This document shows positions 52,502 to 62,336 of a DNA stretch of 64,000 nt, in pieces; the first letter of the stretch is position 1, and every line of letters starts with the position of its first letter. This DNA is from Bicyclus anynana. Taxonomy: Eukaryota > Arthropoda > Insecta > Lepidoptera > Nymphalidae. The notes under the pieces are model-generated. The model searched no databases and had not been told where the DNA came from. It was given only the letters and a program-made list of their open reading frames with translations. The translations under genes were made by a program, and so were the position numbers. The stretch spans positions 9,362,001 to 9,426,000 of the forward strand of contig NC_069106.1 in assembly GCF_947172395.1 (NCBI RefSeq), in the 5' to 3' direction.

Positions 52502-52821
52502 TGTAAAAAGAAAACCTCTTTAATATTATTTCTTTTTGGTAATTTACTTTTTTTTTTCATGACATTGTCACATTTGAAATATTCGATATATTATTATTGA
52601 CTTAACAGCAAAATATTAAAATTTTTATTAAAATATAAACTAAATGTAAATAATAGCGTTGAATGTTGTTTTTATATTTTATTTATAGGTAAGTTTTAGT
52701 TTAGTATTTAATTTAATAATTTAATGTAAAATATTGTAAATAACAATTATATTTTATTTATAGAAACACAATCAAGCTTTTATTACTACTATCACATTTA
52801 TGTGAAATAATTATCATTATA
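52502..52821 (+). repeat. 5' LTR of the Gypsy element
   Basis: About 320 bp, starting TGTAAAAAGAAAACC. Common sequence with the 3' LTR continues to CATTATA(AA). The end is not the usual CA. No clear tRNA primer-binding site (a TGG-type complement) follows it. Confidence 0.85.
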
Positions 52822-52852
52822 AAACAACATTTATGCAACTATTTTACGAAAA

Positions 52853-53968
52853 ATGGAGAAACTGAGGTTTGATTTTGAAGTAAAACCAACAAGTGATGGA
52901 AAATCAAACACAATATGTGTAACTTCGATTGCCACACCTGATGATAAAACTTTCAGTATACCAGAGGAATATCAGCCGGTAAATCTCCACCAAACAATTT
53001 ATAATACTCCAAACTTTATTAAGGTAAAAAAATCCTTGAATAAAAGATACCAAACGAGAAAAGTCTGGATAACCTTAACTAAGGAAATAAAAGATATTTA
53101 TTTGGATGCGGAGCAAAATGTACAATTTTATGATTTTTATCTCGAAGAAATTCTAAACTATTCTGAAATTATACCTAGTTCACATGGAGTACTAGAAAAA
53201 TTGTTAGGAAAAATGCTTGAAGAAAGACAAAACAAACCTGAAAATCAAAATTTAGGGAATATTGCAAAAGATTTCATGATTGAAAAATTCAATGGTAGAA
53301 ACTTAAATGCTTATCAATGGCTAAAGGATTTTAATAAAGAATGTGAACGTTTTGACATAAAGGAAGATATAAAGAAAATTAAAGTTTTAAAAAATTTTAT
53401 GGAGCAATCTAGTGTCGATTGGTATAGTTGTATGATAATGAAACATACAATAGAATCAGAATGGGACAAATGGGAAAAAAGTTTTTGTGAGACATTTGCA
53501 AACAAAGGATTGTCACCCATTAGATATGCTCTGTCCTTTAAATATCAAACAGGTTCATTACTTGCATATGGTTTAAAAAAAGAAAAACTTTTACTGGAAG
53601 TAAGGAAATCAATTGATACTGAAACACTTATTGACCTTATAGCGGTCGGATTACCGAATTATGTGGGGGATCAGATTGATCGAGCAGCTTTGAAAAGTAC
53701 TGAGGATCTTTATTATGAAATTGGAAAATTAGAACACCTTGTAAGAAAGAATAAATATGACAATAAAAACAGTATTTGCTCTGACATTAAATTAAATAAA
53801 AAGGAACAAACAAAACCATGCCCCATATGTGTGAAAGAAAAAAAGGGGAAACGTTACCATTTAATGGAAAATTGTTGGTTTAAGGATAAAGATAAAACAG
53901 GAGTTGTTAAAACTGTAAATAACTCTGAATTGGAAGTTGAACTGAATGAAGAGAGTCCAAAAAACTAG
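52853..53968 (+). CDS. gag: Gag polyprotein of the Gypsy element
   Basis: 371 codons from an ATG in good context (CGAAAAATGG). Residues about 140-260 form the helical retrotransposon-gag region (FNGRNLNAYQWLKDF, then WDKWEKSFCETFANKG). Near the C-terminus CPIC-x9-H-x4-C is a zinc-knuckle-like motif, with spacing looser than the classical CCHC. The end reads S-P-K-N-stop (AGT CCA AAA AAC TAG). Gag assembles the particle that packages element RNA in the cytoplasm. Base composition is AT-rich, unlike the GC-rich SLC5 exons. Confidence 0.88.
   Translation: MEKLRFDFEVKPTSDGKSNTICVTSIATPDDKTFSIPEEYQPVNLHQTIYNTPNFIKVKKSLNKRYQTRKVWITLTKEIKDIYLDAEQNVQFYDFYLEEILNYSEIIPSSHGVLEKLLGKMLEERQNKPENQNLGNIAKDFMIEKFNGRNLNAYQWLKDFNKECERFDIKEDIKKIKVLKNFMEQSSVDWYSCMIMKHTIESEWDKWEKSFCETFANKGLSPIRYALSFKYQTGSLLAYGLKKEKLLLEVRKSIDTETLIDLIAVGLPNYVGDQIDRAALKSTEDLYYEIGKLEHLVRKNKYDNKNSICSDIKLNKKEQTKPCPICVKEKKGKRYHLMENCWFKDKDKTGVVKTVNNSELEVELNEESPKN
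53959..53965 (+). promoter_or_regulatory. -1 ribosomal frameshift heptamer A AAA AAC
   Basis: In the gag frame CCA AAA AAC TAG contains the canonical slippery heptamer directly before the stop. A -1 slip gives AAA AAA CTA GAT GTG CCA, which is the pol frame, open from 53950 onwards. No downstream stem-loop or pseudoknot was identified by eye. Confidence 0.85.
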
Positions 53969-53970
53969 AT

Positions 53971-56900
53971 GTGCCACCATTAATAAAAGTAAAGTTACTA
54001 TTGAATGATACGTTAGATATTTCTGGAATTTATGATTCAGGTTCAAATGTATCATTGATTAATGCAAAATTGTTAAAAATACAGAAAAATGAAAATTCAA
54101 AGAATACCCAAATAGTAAGCTTGAAAACTATTAATGGTGAGAAGAAAACGAAAGGTATAATAAAACTTAAAATAAAAATATACAATATTGAAAGAGTTAT
54201 GGATATCTTTGTAATAGATAATGAAAATTTTAATTATGACTTTTTGATTGGACTAGATTGTATTAAAAACTTTAAGTTGATGCAAAATGAACAACTAAAA
54301 ATCGTACAATTTAATGATCCAAAAGAAAATGAAGACATAAATAAATACGAAGTGAATTTCAATGAACATATTGACACGGCAAATTTTGAAATATTGGTTA
54401 ATCATCTTGATTTATCCCAACAATCAGAAATCGATAAGTTGGTAGAAAAATATAAACAAGTGTTTGCTAAGGATAAATATGATATCGGCACTGTACGGGA
54501 TTATGAAGCACATATTGATTTAAGTGTAGATAAATATTGTTGCAAACGTCCTTACAGATGTACAGCTGAAGACAGAATAGAAATAGAAAGCCAGATATCA
54601 AAACTATTAAAAAATAATTTAATTGAGGAATCTTATAGCCCATTTGCTGCCCCAGTTACTTTAGCATATAAAAAAGAAGACGGTAAGAGAACAAGGCTAT
54701 GTATAGATTTTAGAGAATTGAACAAAATTGTTATTCCCCAATCACAACCATTTCCGTTGATTGAAGATTTAATGATCAAAGCTGTGAATTGCGAATATTT
54801 TTCTACTTTTGACATAAATTCAGCCTTTTGGTCAATTCCTTTGAAAATAGAAGACAGGTACAAAACTGGCTTTGTTACACAAGAAGGACACTTTCAATGG
54901 ACGTGTCTTCCGTTTGGATTAAAGACTGCGTCAGCCATTTTTCAAAGAATATTGGGAAATATTATAAGAAAATACGAACTTTCTGGTTTTGCAGTAAACT
55001 TTATAGATGACATTTTAATTTTTTCTAAAACTTTTGGAGAACATATATTACATATATCTAAGTTACTTGAGGCAATACTAAAGGAAGGCTTAAAACTGAA
55101 ATTTTCAAAATGTACTTTTGCGGAAAAATACGCAAAATATTTGGGTCACATAATAGAAAATAATTCAGTAAGGCCTTTGAAAGATTATTTGTCTGCTGTA
55201 AAAAACTTTCCACTTCCTAAAACAAAAAAAAATATACGCCAATTCTTAGGAAAAGTTAATTTTCATCATAAATTCATACCACACAGTGCAATTATTTTAG
55301 ATCCATTACACAATTTATTAAGAAAAGATGTGAAATTCATATGGACTGCAGAATGTCAAGAAGCATTTGATAAAATAAAAACATTATTATGTTCAAAACC
55401 AGTTCTAAATATTTTTGACCCAGAACTACCAATATACATTTATACAGACGCTAGTATAAAGGGTGTAGGAGCGGTTTTGAAACAAAAAGATAAAAATGAG
55501 GATATAAGACCAGTTGCTTATTTCTCAAAAAAGTTAACTGAAACTCAAAAAAAGAAGAAAGCTATATATCTAGAGTGCCTAGCAATAAAAGAATCTATAA
55601 AATATTGGCAACACTGGCTTATGGGAAAAGAATTTATTGTATATTCAGATCATAAACCATTAGAAAACATGAACATTAAATCAAGGACTGATGAGGAACT
55701 AGGAGATTTGATGTATTATTTATCTCAATATAATTTCAAGATAAAATATAACCCAGGAAAATCCAACCAGGAAGCCGACTGCTTAAGCAGAAACCCAGTT
55801 TTAGAACCACACGAAAACAGAGATGATTGTTTAAAAGTTGTAAATTTAATAAGTCTACAAGATATAAAGAATGACCAATATAGAAATCAAGACCTACAAA
55901 AACAAAAACTTATTAAGAGAAATGGAATTTACTACAAAAAGAATAAAAGACGGGAAAAGATTATATTATCAGAAGAGATGAGCATAAATCTTATAAAAGA
56001 TGTTCACGTTAGTTATTGTCACATTGGGAGGACCCAGATGATAAATAAATTAACACCATTTTATACAGCAAAAAATTTCATCAAAAACATTAAAGAAATG
56101 TGTGATGAATGTGAAACTTGTATTAAAAACAAATCAAGGAGGAAATCAAAATATGGTTTAATGTCTCATTTAGGTCCTGCAACACAACCTTTTCACATTG
56201 TATCAATTGATACCATTGGCGGTTTTGGAGGATCACGATCAACAAAAAAATACTTACATCTTTTAGTTGATCATTTCACAAGATATGCTTATATTTCTAC
56301 ATCAAAGACACAAAGCTCCACAGATTTTATTAAACTAATGAAAAATGTTACAGAAACTTACAAAGTAGATATGGTATTAACAGACCAGTACCCTGGTATC
56401 AATTCCAAGGAATTCAAAGAATTTCTGAACCAGGAAAATGTAAAAATGATTTTCACTGCTGTGGATACACCTTTTTCAAATGGACTTAATGAAAGGCTAA
56501 ATCAAACATTAGTCAATAAAATAAGGTGTAAGATTAATGAAAATCAGAATAAAACAGCATGGAGTACAATTGCGCAAAAATGTGTAGAAAAATATAATGA
56601 AACAGAACACACTGTTACGAAATTTGCTCCAAAATACCTTTTACAAGGAGAAAATGTGAATATTTTGCCAAATGAACTGAAATCAAGATACACTAAAGAC
56701 GATCTAGAAAGAGACAGAAAACTAGCTCTGGAAAACACACTAAAATCTCACAATTATAATAAAAAAATATTCGACCAGAATAGGCAAGAATATAGATTGA
56801 AAATAGGAGATAGAGTATATGTAGAAAACGGAAATCGTTTAAATAGAAAGAAAACCGATGAATTAAGAATTGGACCGTTCAAAATTGTACAAAGGATTTC

Positions 56901-57006
56901 CAATTCAATCTATGAAGTTGATACCGGCCACAAAAAAGCGGAATCAAACTTTTATCATATCACAAAACTGTATCCTGTTCTTAATGAGAGAACAATTATA
57001 AATTAG
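53971..57006 (+). CDS. pol: Pol polyprotein (PR-RT-RH-IN) of the Gypsy element
   Basis: About 1011 codons, open to the TAG at 57004-57006. It lacks its own good start and is probably made as a Gag-Pol fusion by frameshifting at 53959. Residues are counted from 53971. Aspartic protease has D22 in DSGSNVSL. Reverse transcriptase has FIDDILIF with D346/D347 as the catalytic pair (I-D-D in place of the usual Y-x-D-D). RNase H includes D493 in TDAS and a later SDHKPLE. Integrase has an H-H/C-C zinc motif (CDECETC at the end of it), then D747, D805 and E841, giving exact D-D-35-E spacing, and a C-terminal RIGPFKIV (GPF) module. All catalytic residues are present. Confidence 0.92.
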   Translation: MPPLIKVKLLLNDTLDISGIYDSGSNVSLINAKLLKIQKNENSKNTQIVSLKTINGEKKTKGIIKLKIKIYNIERVMDIFVIDNENFNYDFLIGLDCIKNFKLMQNEQLKIVQFNDPKENEDINKYEVNFNEHIDTANFEILVNHLDLSQQSEIDKLVEKYKQVFAKDKYDIGTVRDYEAHIDLSVDKYCCKRPYRCTAEDRIEIESQISKLLKNNLIEESYSPFAAPVTLAYKKEDGKRTRLCIDFRELNKIVIPQSQPFPLIEDLMIKAVNCEYFSTFDINSAFWSIPLKIEDRYKTGFVTQEGHFQWTCLPFGLKTASAIFQRILGNIIRKYELSGFAVNFIDDILIFSKTFGEHILHISKLLEAILKEGLKLKFSKCTFAEKYAKYLGHIIENNSVRPLKDYLSAVKNFPLPKTKKNIRQFLGKVNFHHKFIPHSAIILDPLHNLLRKDVKFIWTAECQEAFDKIKTLLCSKPVLNIFDPELPIYIYTDASIKGVGAVLKQKDKNEDIRPVAYFSKKLTETQKKKKAIYLECLAIKESIKYWQHWLMGKEFIVYSDHKPLENMNIKSRTDEELGDLMYYLSQYNFKIKYNPGKSNQEADCLSRNPVLEPHENRDDCLKVVNLISLQDIKNDQYRNQDLQKQKLIKRNGIYYKKNKRREKIILSEEMSINLIKDVHVSYCHIGRTQMINKLTPFYTAKNFIKNIKEMCDECETCIKNKSRRKSKYGLMSHLGPATQPFHIVSIDTIGGFGGSRSTKKYLHLLVDHFTRYAYISTSKTQSSTDFIKLMKNVTETYKVDMVLTDQYPGINSKEFKEFLNQENVKMIFTAVDTPFSNGLNERLNQTLVNKIRCKINENQNKTAWSTIAQKCVEKYNETEHTVTKFAPKYLLQGENVNILPNELKSRYTKDDLERDRKLALENTLKSHNYNKKIFDQNRQEYRLKIGDRVYVENGNRLNRKKTDELRIGPFKIVQRISNSIYEVDTGHKKAESNFYHITKLYPVLNERTIIN

Positions 57007-57047
57007 AGAACATTATTTAGATAAAGTTCTTTTTTAAGGGGGGGAGA

Positions 57048-57367
57048 TGTAAAAAGAAAACCTCTTTAATATTATTTCTTTTTGGTAATTTACTTTTTTT
57101 TTTCATGACATTGTCACATTTGAAATATTCGATATATTATTATTGACTTAACAGCAAAATATTAAAATTTTTATTAAAATATAAACTAAATGTAAATAAT
57201 AGCGTTGAATGTTGTTTTTATATTTTATTTATAGGTAAGTTTTAGTTTAGTATTTAATTTAATAATTTAATGTAAAATATTGTAAATAACAATTATATTT
57301 TATTTATAGAAACACAATCAAGCTTTTATTACTACTATCACATTTATGTGAAATAATTATCATTATA
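57048..57367 (+). repeat. 3' LTR of the Gypsy element
   Basis: Appears identical to the 5' LTR over its full 320 bp, including the T10 run. It ends about 430 bp upstream of the SHQ1 start codon, in the same orientation. Confidence 0.9.
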
Positions 57368-57371
57368 AATA

Positions 57372-57798
57372 TATCAATGAATGTGAATTCTAGTAACTAA
57401 GAAAATTGTTAATTGTGTAAAATAAATGAGCAAAATTAAGAAATTTGCCTTTTTATACTTTAAAAACGTTTTTTTTTTTGGTGAGTTAGTGTTGAGGTTG
57501 GCAACACTGCCTTCTCGGCAAAGAATAAATTATTTTATAGTTCGGATCTCGTCTTAATATAATCTGTGGTTCTCGTTGTTTTGACTTTTGTTTTTGTTCT
57601 TCATTTGACGTTTGACTTTGAGTTTTTGTTTAACCAACGCAGCGGAGATTTAAAATTAATTTACTCTTTGTTTAAATTTTTTATAGCACACATATCATTT
57701 TTAGGTGCTGGCTGACAGGCTGAACTTGTGATTTATAATACAAACTAGTATTAACAAGTGAATGATCTGTGAAAAATCAAGTATAACTTTGATACAAA
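57372..57798 (+). promoter_or_regulatory. Presumed SHQ1 promoter and 5' UTR
   Basis: AT-rich, no TATA box at a sensible distance. TTTGACTTTTG / TTTGACGTTTGACTTTG direct repeats occur at 57580-57620. ATG context at 57799 is ATACAAAATG, good for insects. Exact start site not determinable by eye. Confidence 0.45.
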
Positions 57799-59202
57799 AT
57801 GTTAACTCCCCGTTTTAAGATAATTCAAGATGAGAACCGCGTGTTCATTACTATACACGCGCCGTACACAAACATCGGCGAAACTGAGATCGACGTAGAC
57901 GGTGAGCATGTATTATTTGTCTCCGCTCCTTATTTCTTGAGACTTCGACTTCCAGGGCGGATAGTCGAGAATGATCTCTCTGAGGGATCATATTGTTGCG
58001 AGTCGGGAGATTTCAAGCTCAAATTCGACAAAGAAACTCCCGGCGAGCACTTTGAGAATCTCGACATGATTACCAGTCTGCTAGCGCCTCGGGACATACC
58101 AGACGTGAACCCAAACTTGGTTGAAATGCTCGAAGAAGACGGGTTTACCATCGAGCAAGACGACAGCGAAGACGAAGATTCTGATGAGGCTCTATTAGAT
58201 AGCAAACACCCATATGGCTTTGCAAATAGTATATCTACTGAGTTCAAAGAGATAGGTAAAGAGTTTCCACAAATATTCGAACTGAGGGTACCAGAACTCG
58301 TGCCAGTTAATAAACGCAACAGCATGCGAGAGCAATATGAAGAACGTAAATTTTCCTCCGATCATTATTTAGCTGATTACTTCGACAAAGAACTCCTCGC
58401 ACCCTATTTGGCTGGCAAAGTGGTATGGGAGAAACCAGACTTCCAAAAGGACACAGATTTTACAGAGGAAGAAGTGGGTATCTTAAAAGAATTGCCAAAT
58501 AAGCATTACATATTAACCAAGGCCAAATGTAGGCAAGTTTTTTACGGGCTTATAGATTTACTTTACGGATATTGCTATGATAAGCGAACTACAATGAATG
58601 ACAGTAATGTAGAGTCCAGTTGGACGATCAATAAACTATCAGCAACTCTAAGCTGGTTCTGTGTGTTTAATGACATGAAAGAGGTTCTAGTGGCTAGCTA
58701 CAGAAGAGCTCTCACTTTCCCTATATTTAGAAATTACGACCTTTGCAACAAAGTTAAGGATGACCTCGCTTCATTATTAAAGAAAGGAAAGAAATATGTT
58801 ATTAAATGCATAATAAATATGTATCAGATGTTCAACTTGAGTCATGATGCTCGGTATATTTTGAACCAGCTGTACATTAAGGATTATTTGATATTCCTGC
58901 AAAAATGCAAGGCTGAGAAGTTTGAGGAACTAGGCGATAGTGTCGCCAACATCAACATATCTAAAAATGATGTCAGGTTAGAGCTTGTGGAATTGGAAAT
59001 GGCCGCTGTGATGGTTCAGCAAGAAGAAAGTCAAATTATGGGTAACGAGTTAGCAGGACAGATGGCGTCTATGTCATTAATACCAGGCTTAAAAAAATCT
59101 AGTGCTAAAATATATGAGGCAGATTCTAGCTCAAGCGATTCGAGCAGTGATTCATCTGATGATGATTCTTCTGATTTAGATTCGGATGATGTACCATTTT
59201 GA
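57799..59202 (+). CDS. Shq1: SHQ1 homologue, H/ACA ribonucleoprotein assembly chaperone
   Basis: Single-exon, 467-codon gene. Residues about 1-95 form the CS (p23/Hsp20-like) domain, starting MLTPRFKI and including PYFLRLRLPGRIVEND and KETPGEHFENLDMITSLL, highly characteristic of SHQ1. An acidic linker (EQDDSEDEDSDE, about 117-128) follows. The central/C-terminal part (about 215-400) is the all-helical SHQ1 domain (GLIDLLYGYCYD, WTINKLSATLSWF, VLVASYRRALTFPIFRN). The tail is a Ser/Asp-rich acidic run (SSSSDSSSDSSDDDSSDLDS), typical of the family. SHQ1 binds dyskerin/Cbf5 before H/ACA RNA loading and is needed for pseudouridylation snoRNPs and rRNA processing; it acts in cytoplasm and nucleoplasm. 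Start chosen for the family N-terminus. No frameshift or missing region seen. Confidence 0.95.
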   Translation: MLTPRFKIIQDENRVFITIHAPYTNIGETEIDVDGEHVLFVSAPYFLRLRLPGRIVENDLSEGSYCCESGDFKLKFDKETPGEHFENLDMITSLLAPRDIPDVNPNLVEMLEEDGFTIEQDDSEDEDSDEALLDSKHPYGFANSISTEFKEIGKEFPQIFELRVPELVPVNKRNSMREQYEERKFSSDHYLADYFDKELLAPYLAGKVVWEKPDFQKDTDFTEEEVGILKELPNKHYILTKAKCRQVFYGLIDLLYGYCYDKRTTMNDSNVESSWTINKLSATLSWFCVFNDMKEVLVASYRRALTFPIFRNYDLCNKVKDDLASLLKKGKKYVIKCIINMYQMFNLSHDARYILNQLYIKDYLIFLQKCKAEKFEELGDSVANINISKNDVRLELVELEMAAVMVQQEESQIMGNELAGQMASMSLIPGLKKSSAKIYEADSSSSDSSSDSSDDDSSDLDSDDVPF

Positions 59203-60727
59203 CAGTTACAGTCAAACTTCTCTGGAATGGGAATCTGAATTGATAGATTGAAAATCTATAACACATCAAGTGTATATGAATGTATCTGAAGGACTATTTA
59301 TTCATATATGATCGTAATACAAGTTTCTATTGAGCGCTTAGAAAAATGGCTTCTATTAAAAAATATCTGCCACCTTTTAGTATTAATTGTGTGTTTCTAC
59401 TTAAATATACACTGAAGTATATTTATGTATGTAAGTATATCTATGTATTTCCCTAGTAAAATGCTTTTACATAACTTAAAAGGCGACTTGATTACTGTTC
59501 ATACATTTCATTTTAATTTACTTATTTCGGTGTTTTGTTTTATGCCTAGAAATGTAGAAAAAATGTAAGTATGTGTAAAATACAAATTTTGCCATAAGTC
59601 AATGTATCTCCATTGCTCCTTCTGCATAGCGACTTGTATATATTGGTAACTTTAATTTGTATGTAGATTCCTATTACCTGATTTATAAAAGATACTCATA
59701 GAACCGCCTATAAGAGCCCTGTTGATATGACATCTGGAGTAAATGAAGTCTATAAATTGATGGTATTAATGATTTAGATGTACTATACATGTTATAGGGC
59801 CTGTGGCCAACTGGCACGTCTATTCTCCCTCTACTATCGCAAACTCTTTGAAAGTTAAAAAATTTATGGTCTATCAACAGGTTAGGTGATCAAGTTATCA
59901 ATCGGATCTGTCATTCCCATACACTTTTCTACTTTCCGAAGCATTAGAGTCTGTAGAAAGAGAATCGACATACCACTTGGCTACAGGCTCAGATATTGTT
60001 AATCATTGTATTGATGGATTTATGTGTAGATAGTGATAGATCCATAGATATATAAAAAAATCAGTTGTCTGTAAAGTCGATTTACTGACGATAGTTGAAC
60101 GTGACAATGTCATAAGAAAATACTGATTGAATGGTTGCATTTTCCAAAAGAAAATGTTCGTTTTTCTAAAATACTGTTTAATAATCTTCATAGACCAGAA
60201 TATACTTTATTTCTTGTACAAAAAGTTGGCAACCCCAGAGAGGGAATGACGCATGACGTCATCTTTTTTCGATTGTGCAGCCGGCTCCATCGAATTATTA
60301 GACATTGTCACATCAAAAACTATCCTATGATTGTTGTTTGGATGTAAAAATATTTCACCACTTATAGGGTTTTTTTAACCAGAAAGGATTAAAATAAAAT
60401 GCCAAGATTAAAAAGTACTGTTTATTACCCAAATAATTATATAATGGAATATAAGGCAATGAACACACAGATACTAGAACAGTATTCTTGTATAGTTTTT
60501 ATAAAACAGGTTATGTACACTGTGTGTTTAATGCTTTAACAAATAATAATTGTTATTCGAAATTATTGTGGAGAACATTCGCATGTATTAAATACAATTA
60601 GTTCACCAATAAATGTGTATAAATAACTGTATAAATTATTGTTTTATTTACTGTCTGTGGTTTATAACGAATGAGGAACTACATCACAATTTGCAAATTA
60701 GCACAGTAAAGGATGAAGTTAGGGGCT
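59203..60727. other. SHQ1 3' flank and intergenic
   Basis: AT-rich. The AGCCAAGTGG-type repeat is at 59905-59990 (inverted). A perfect CRE-like palindrome TGACGTCA occurs at about 60255-60262. No clear polyadenylation site for SHQ1 chosen. Confidence 0.4.
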
Positions 60728-60730
60728 AGC

Positions 60731-60983
60731 CAAAAGATACAAGAAGCGACTCCTTATTCATCCTAATATCTTGGCAAACAGACTCTTGACTGATGACTGT
60801 CCGAGGCGTCTTAAACGTAAACGCATACTGACCTGGACATTTGAAAAACAGGACGCACCAAATGAGCGCCGACGAGCGAAGACAAAGACACTCGCAACAT
60901 ATTTGTTTAGTCTTGGGACTGATCGCATTGGCCGTACAAGGAAAAAAAAAATTGCTGTCCAAATTAATGTATCCAAATAATAT
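60731..60983 (+). other. Unassigned K/R-rich open frame
   Basis: An open frame just after a TAG encodes GLAKRYKKRLLIHPNILANR, CPRRLKRKRILTWTFEKQ and ERRRAKTKTLATYLFSLG. Highly basic; no family recognised. It has no clear splice sites and could be a degenerate transposon piece or chance. Confidence 0.25.
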
Positions 60984-61014
60984 GCACAGTAATTAATTAT
61001 TGAATATAATACCA

Positions 61015-61140
61015 ACCCCTTTAGCCAAGTGGCACAATTCTTGTGCAAATGATTCTCTTTCTACGATCGCAAACGCTTCGAAAACTAGAAAAATGTATGG
61101 GAGTGACAGATCTTAATCACGTGACCTATCAATAGCAAAT
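61015..61140 (+). repeat. Short dispersed repeat (AGCCAAGTGG type)
   Basis: TTTAGCCAAGTGGCAC, TTCTCTTTCTACGATCGC, AACGCTTCGAAAACTAG. Best preserved of four copies. Confidence 0.65.
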
Positions 61141-61808
61141 GTCATTAATTTTATTACCTTTAGCCTTTAGCTTTTATTTCCTTTGTAGCCTTTCTGCATA
61201 TTTTTGTCAGAATGAAGAAGGCGTTCTTGACCAATTAATTCATTTTCAAATTCAAATATCAGAAATTGTTATTTGAATGAGATTAAAATTGACGAATTTC
61301 TCTTAAATTTTATATAATACTACGCCTGCAACTCCGAATAAAATCCTCAAATACCGTTTTTTTTAGTAATGACCGTTAGAGTGCGCTCTACATATGACCC
61401 AACCTTGCCTGCATTGCAGAACTTCTAAGAAAATTCACCGTTTATTCGACGTCAAAATGGCAACACTAACAACTAATTATAAAGTCATCTGAAACTTATA
61501 TTTTATTGGAGATTGCAATACAAACAGAAAACTGAATACTTATGAAAAAAATTGCCTTCAATTATGTCACTACGTCCTGTTGTTTTCTATGTCTAAGTTT
61601 TAGACTGGAATGGATTTTACTGCACATTAGGTTTTAATATACATCTAAAATAGAACATTTTGATTCAGATCGCTGTTTTTGTCATAATTCCAAAATAATC
61701 TAAATCTTTTTGCCAGCTTTGGACTGGGTATAGTAAAGGGCCATAGATTAACAAGTCTGTACAGAGTTTATAATTCTAAGGTTAGGTTAGGTTACAAAGT
61801 GTCTGTTA
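61141..61808. other. AT-rich intergenic
   Basis: No gene or named repeat recognised. Confidence 0.35.
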
Positions 61809-62033
61809 AAGTTCGGTCGCTCAGAAATTGCGTTTCTGACAGGTCGCGATCGAATGGGACAAACATATGCAATTACAACTGCCTCGTTATTTTGTCTCAT
61901 CACTACGAAGACAAACAGTTGGCATAACCTTGAAACAGCGCAGTTCAACAACCTTGTACTTACGCCAGTTCAAAGTTACATCGCCAATTCGATCATGACC
62001 TGTCAGAAACGCAATCACTGAGCGGCCGGACTT
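61809..62033. mobile_element. Tc1/mariner-type MITE
   Basis: Inverted ends of about 36 bp: AAGTTCGGTCGCTCAGAAAT on the left and CACTGAGCGGCCGGACTT on the right. Both are flanked by TA. 225 bp, non-coding. Confidence 0.75.
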
Positions 62034-62244
62034 TAGTATTGCAATCTCTAGTTAAAAACAAATAATATAGAGATAATAGAGCCAAACCGCTAAATAAATA
62101 ATACTTAAGATACAGGTTTTTTATATTTCTGGTTAAGCTATCATTCTTTAATGAAATAAATGCTGTTTGGTAGGGTAGATCACAAAAAAGTATAAGAAGT
62201 AAGTGTAAGAAGTATCTTTAGTTAAGTTGTAGTTTTAATGTGTT

Positions 62245-62336
62245 TTAATTCGCCTTCTGGAAATACTCTTTGCTCTCTTTCGGATTGGGTTTGATTGTGT
62301 CGGCGTTGGTATCTGGATTCCAGTTAGCTGGACATA
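62245..62336 (-). CDS. Prx3: Peroxiredoxin final exon
   Basis: Acceptor TTTTTTTCAG-like (CTTTTTTCAG), 30 codons after a split Val, containing the resolving Cys as the first full codon. Stop TAA at 62245-62247. Confidence 0.92.

Larger units (their letters stand above)
52502..57367 (+). mobile_element. Complete Ty3/Gypsy LTR retrotransposon
   Basis: About 4.87 kb: 5' LTR, gag, pol, polypurine tract (AAGGGGGGGGAGA at 57036-57047) and 3' LTR. Domain order protease, reverse transcriptase, RNase H, integrase with a C-terminal GPF motif is that of Ty3/Gypsy (Metaviridae). No env ORF. AATA flanks both ends (52498-52501 and 57368-57371), a plausible 4-bp target duplication though low in complexity. 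Both ORFs are open and the LTRs look identical, so the insertion is recent and may still be competent. Confidence 0.9.

Noticed and set aside
57930..58325. 131-codon minus-strand frame within SHQ1
   Set aside because: Antisense shadow of the SHQ1 coding region.
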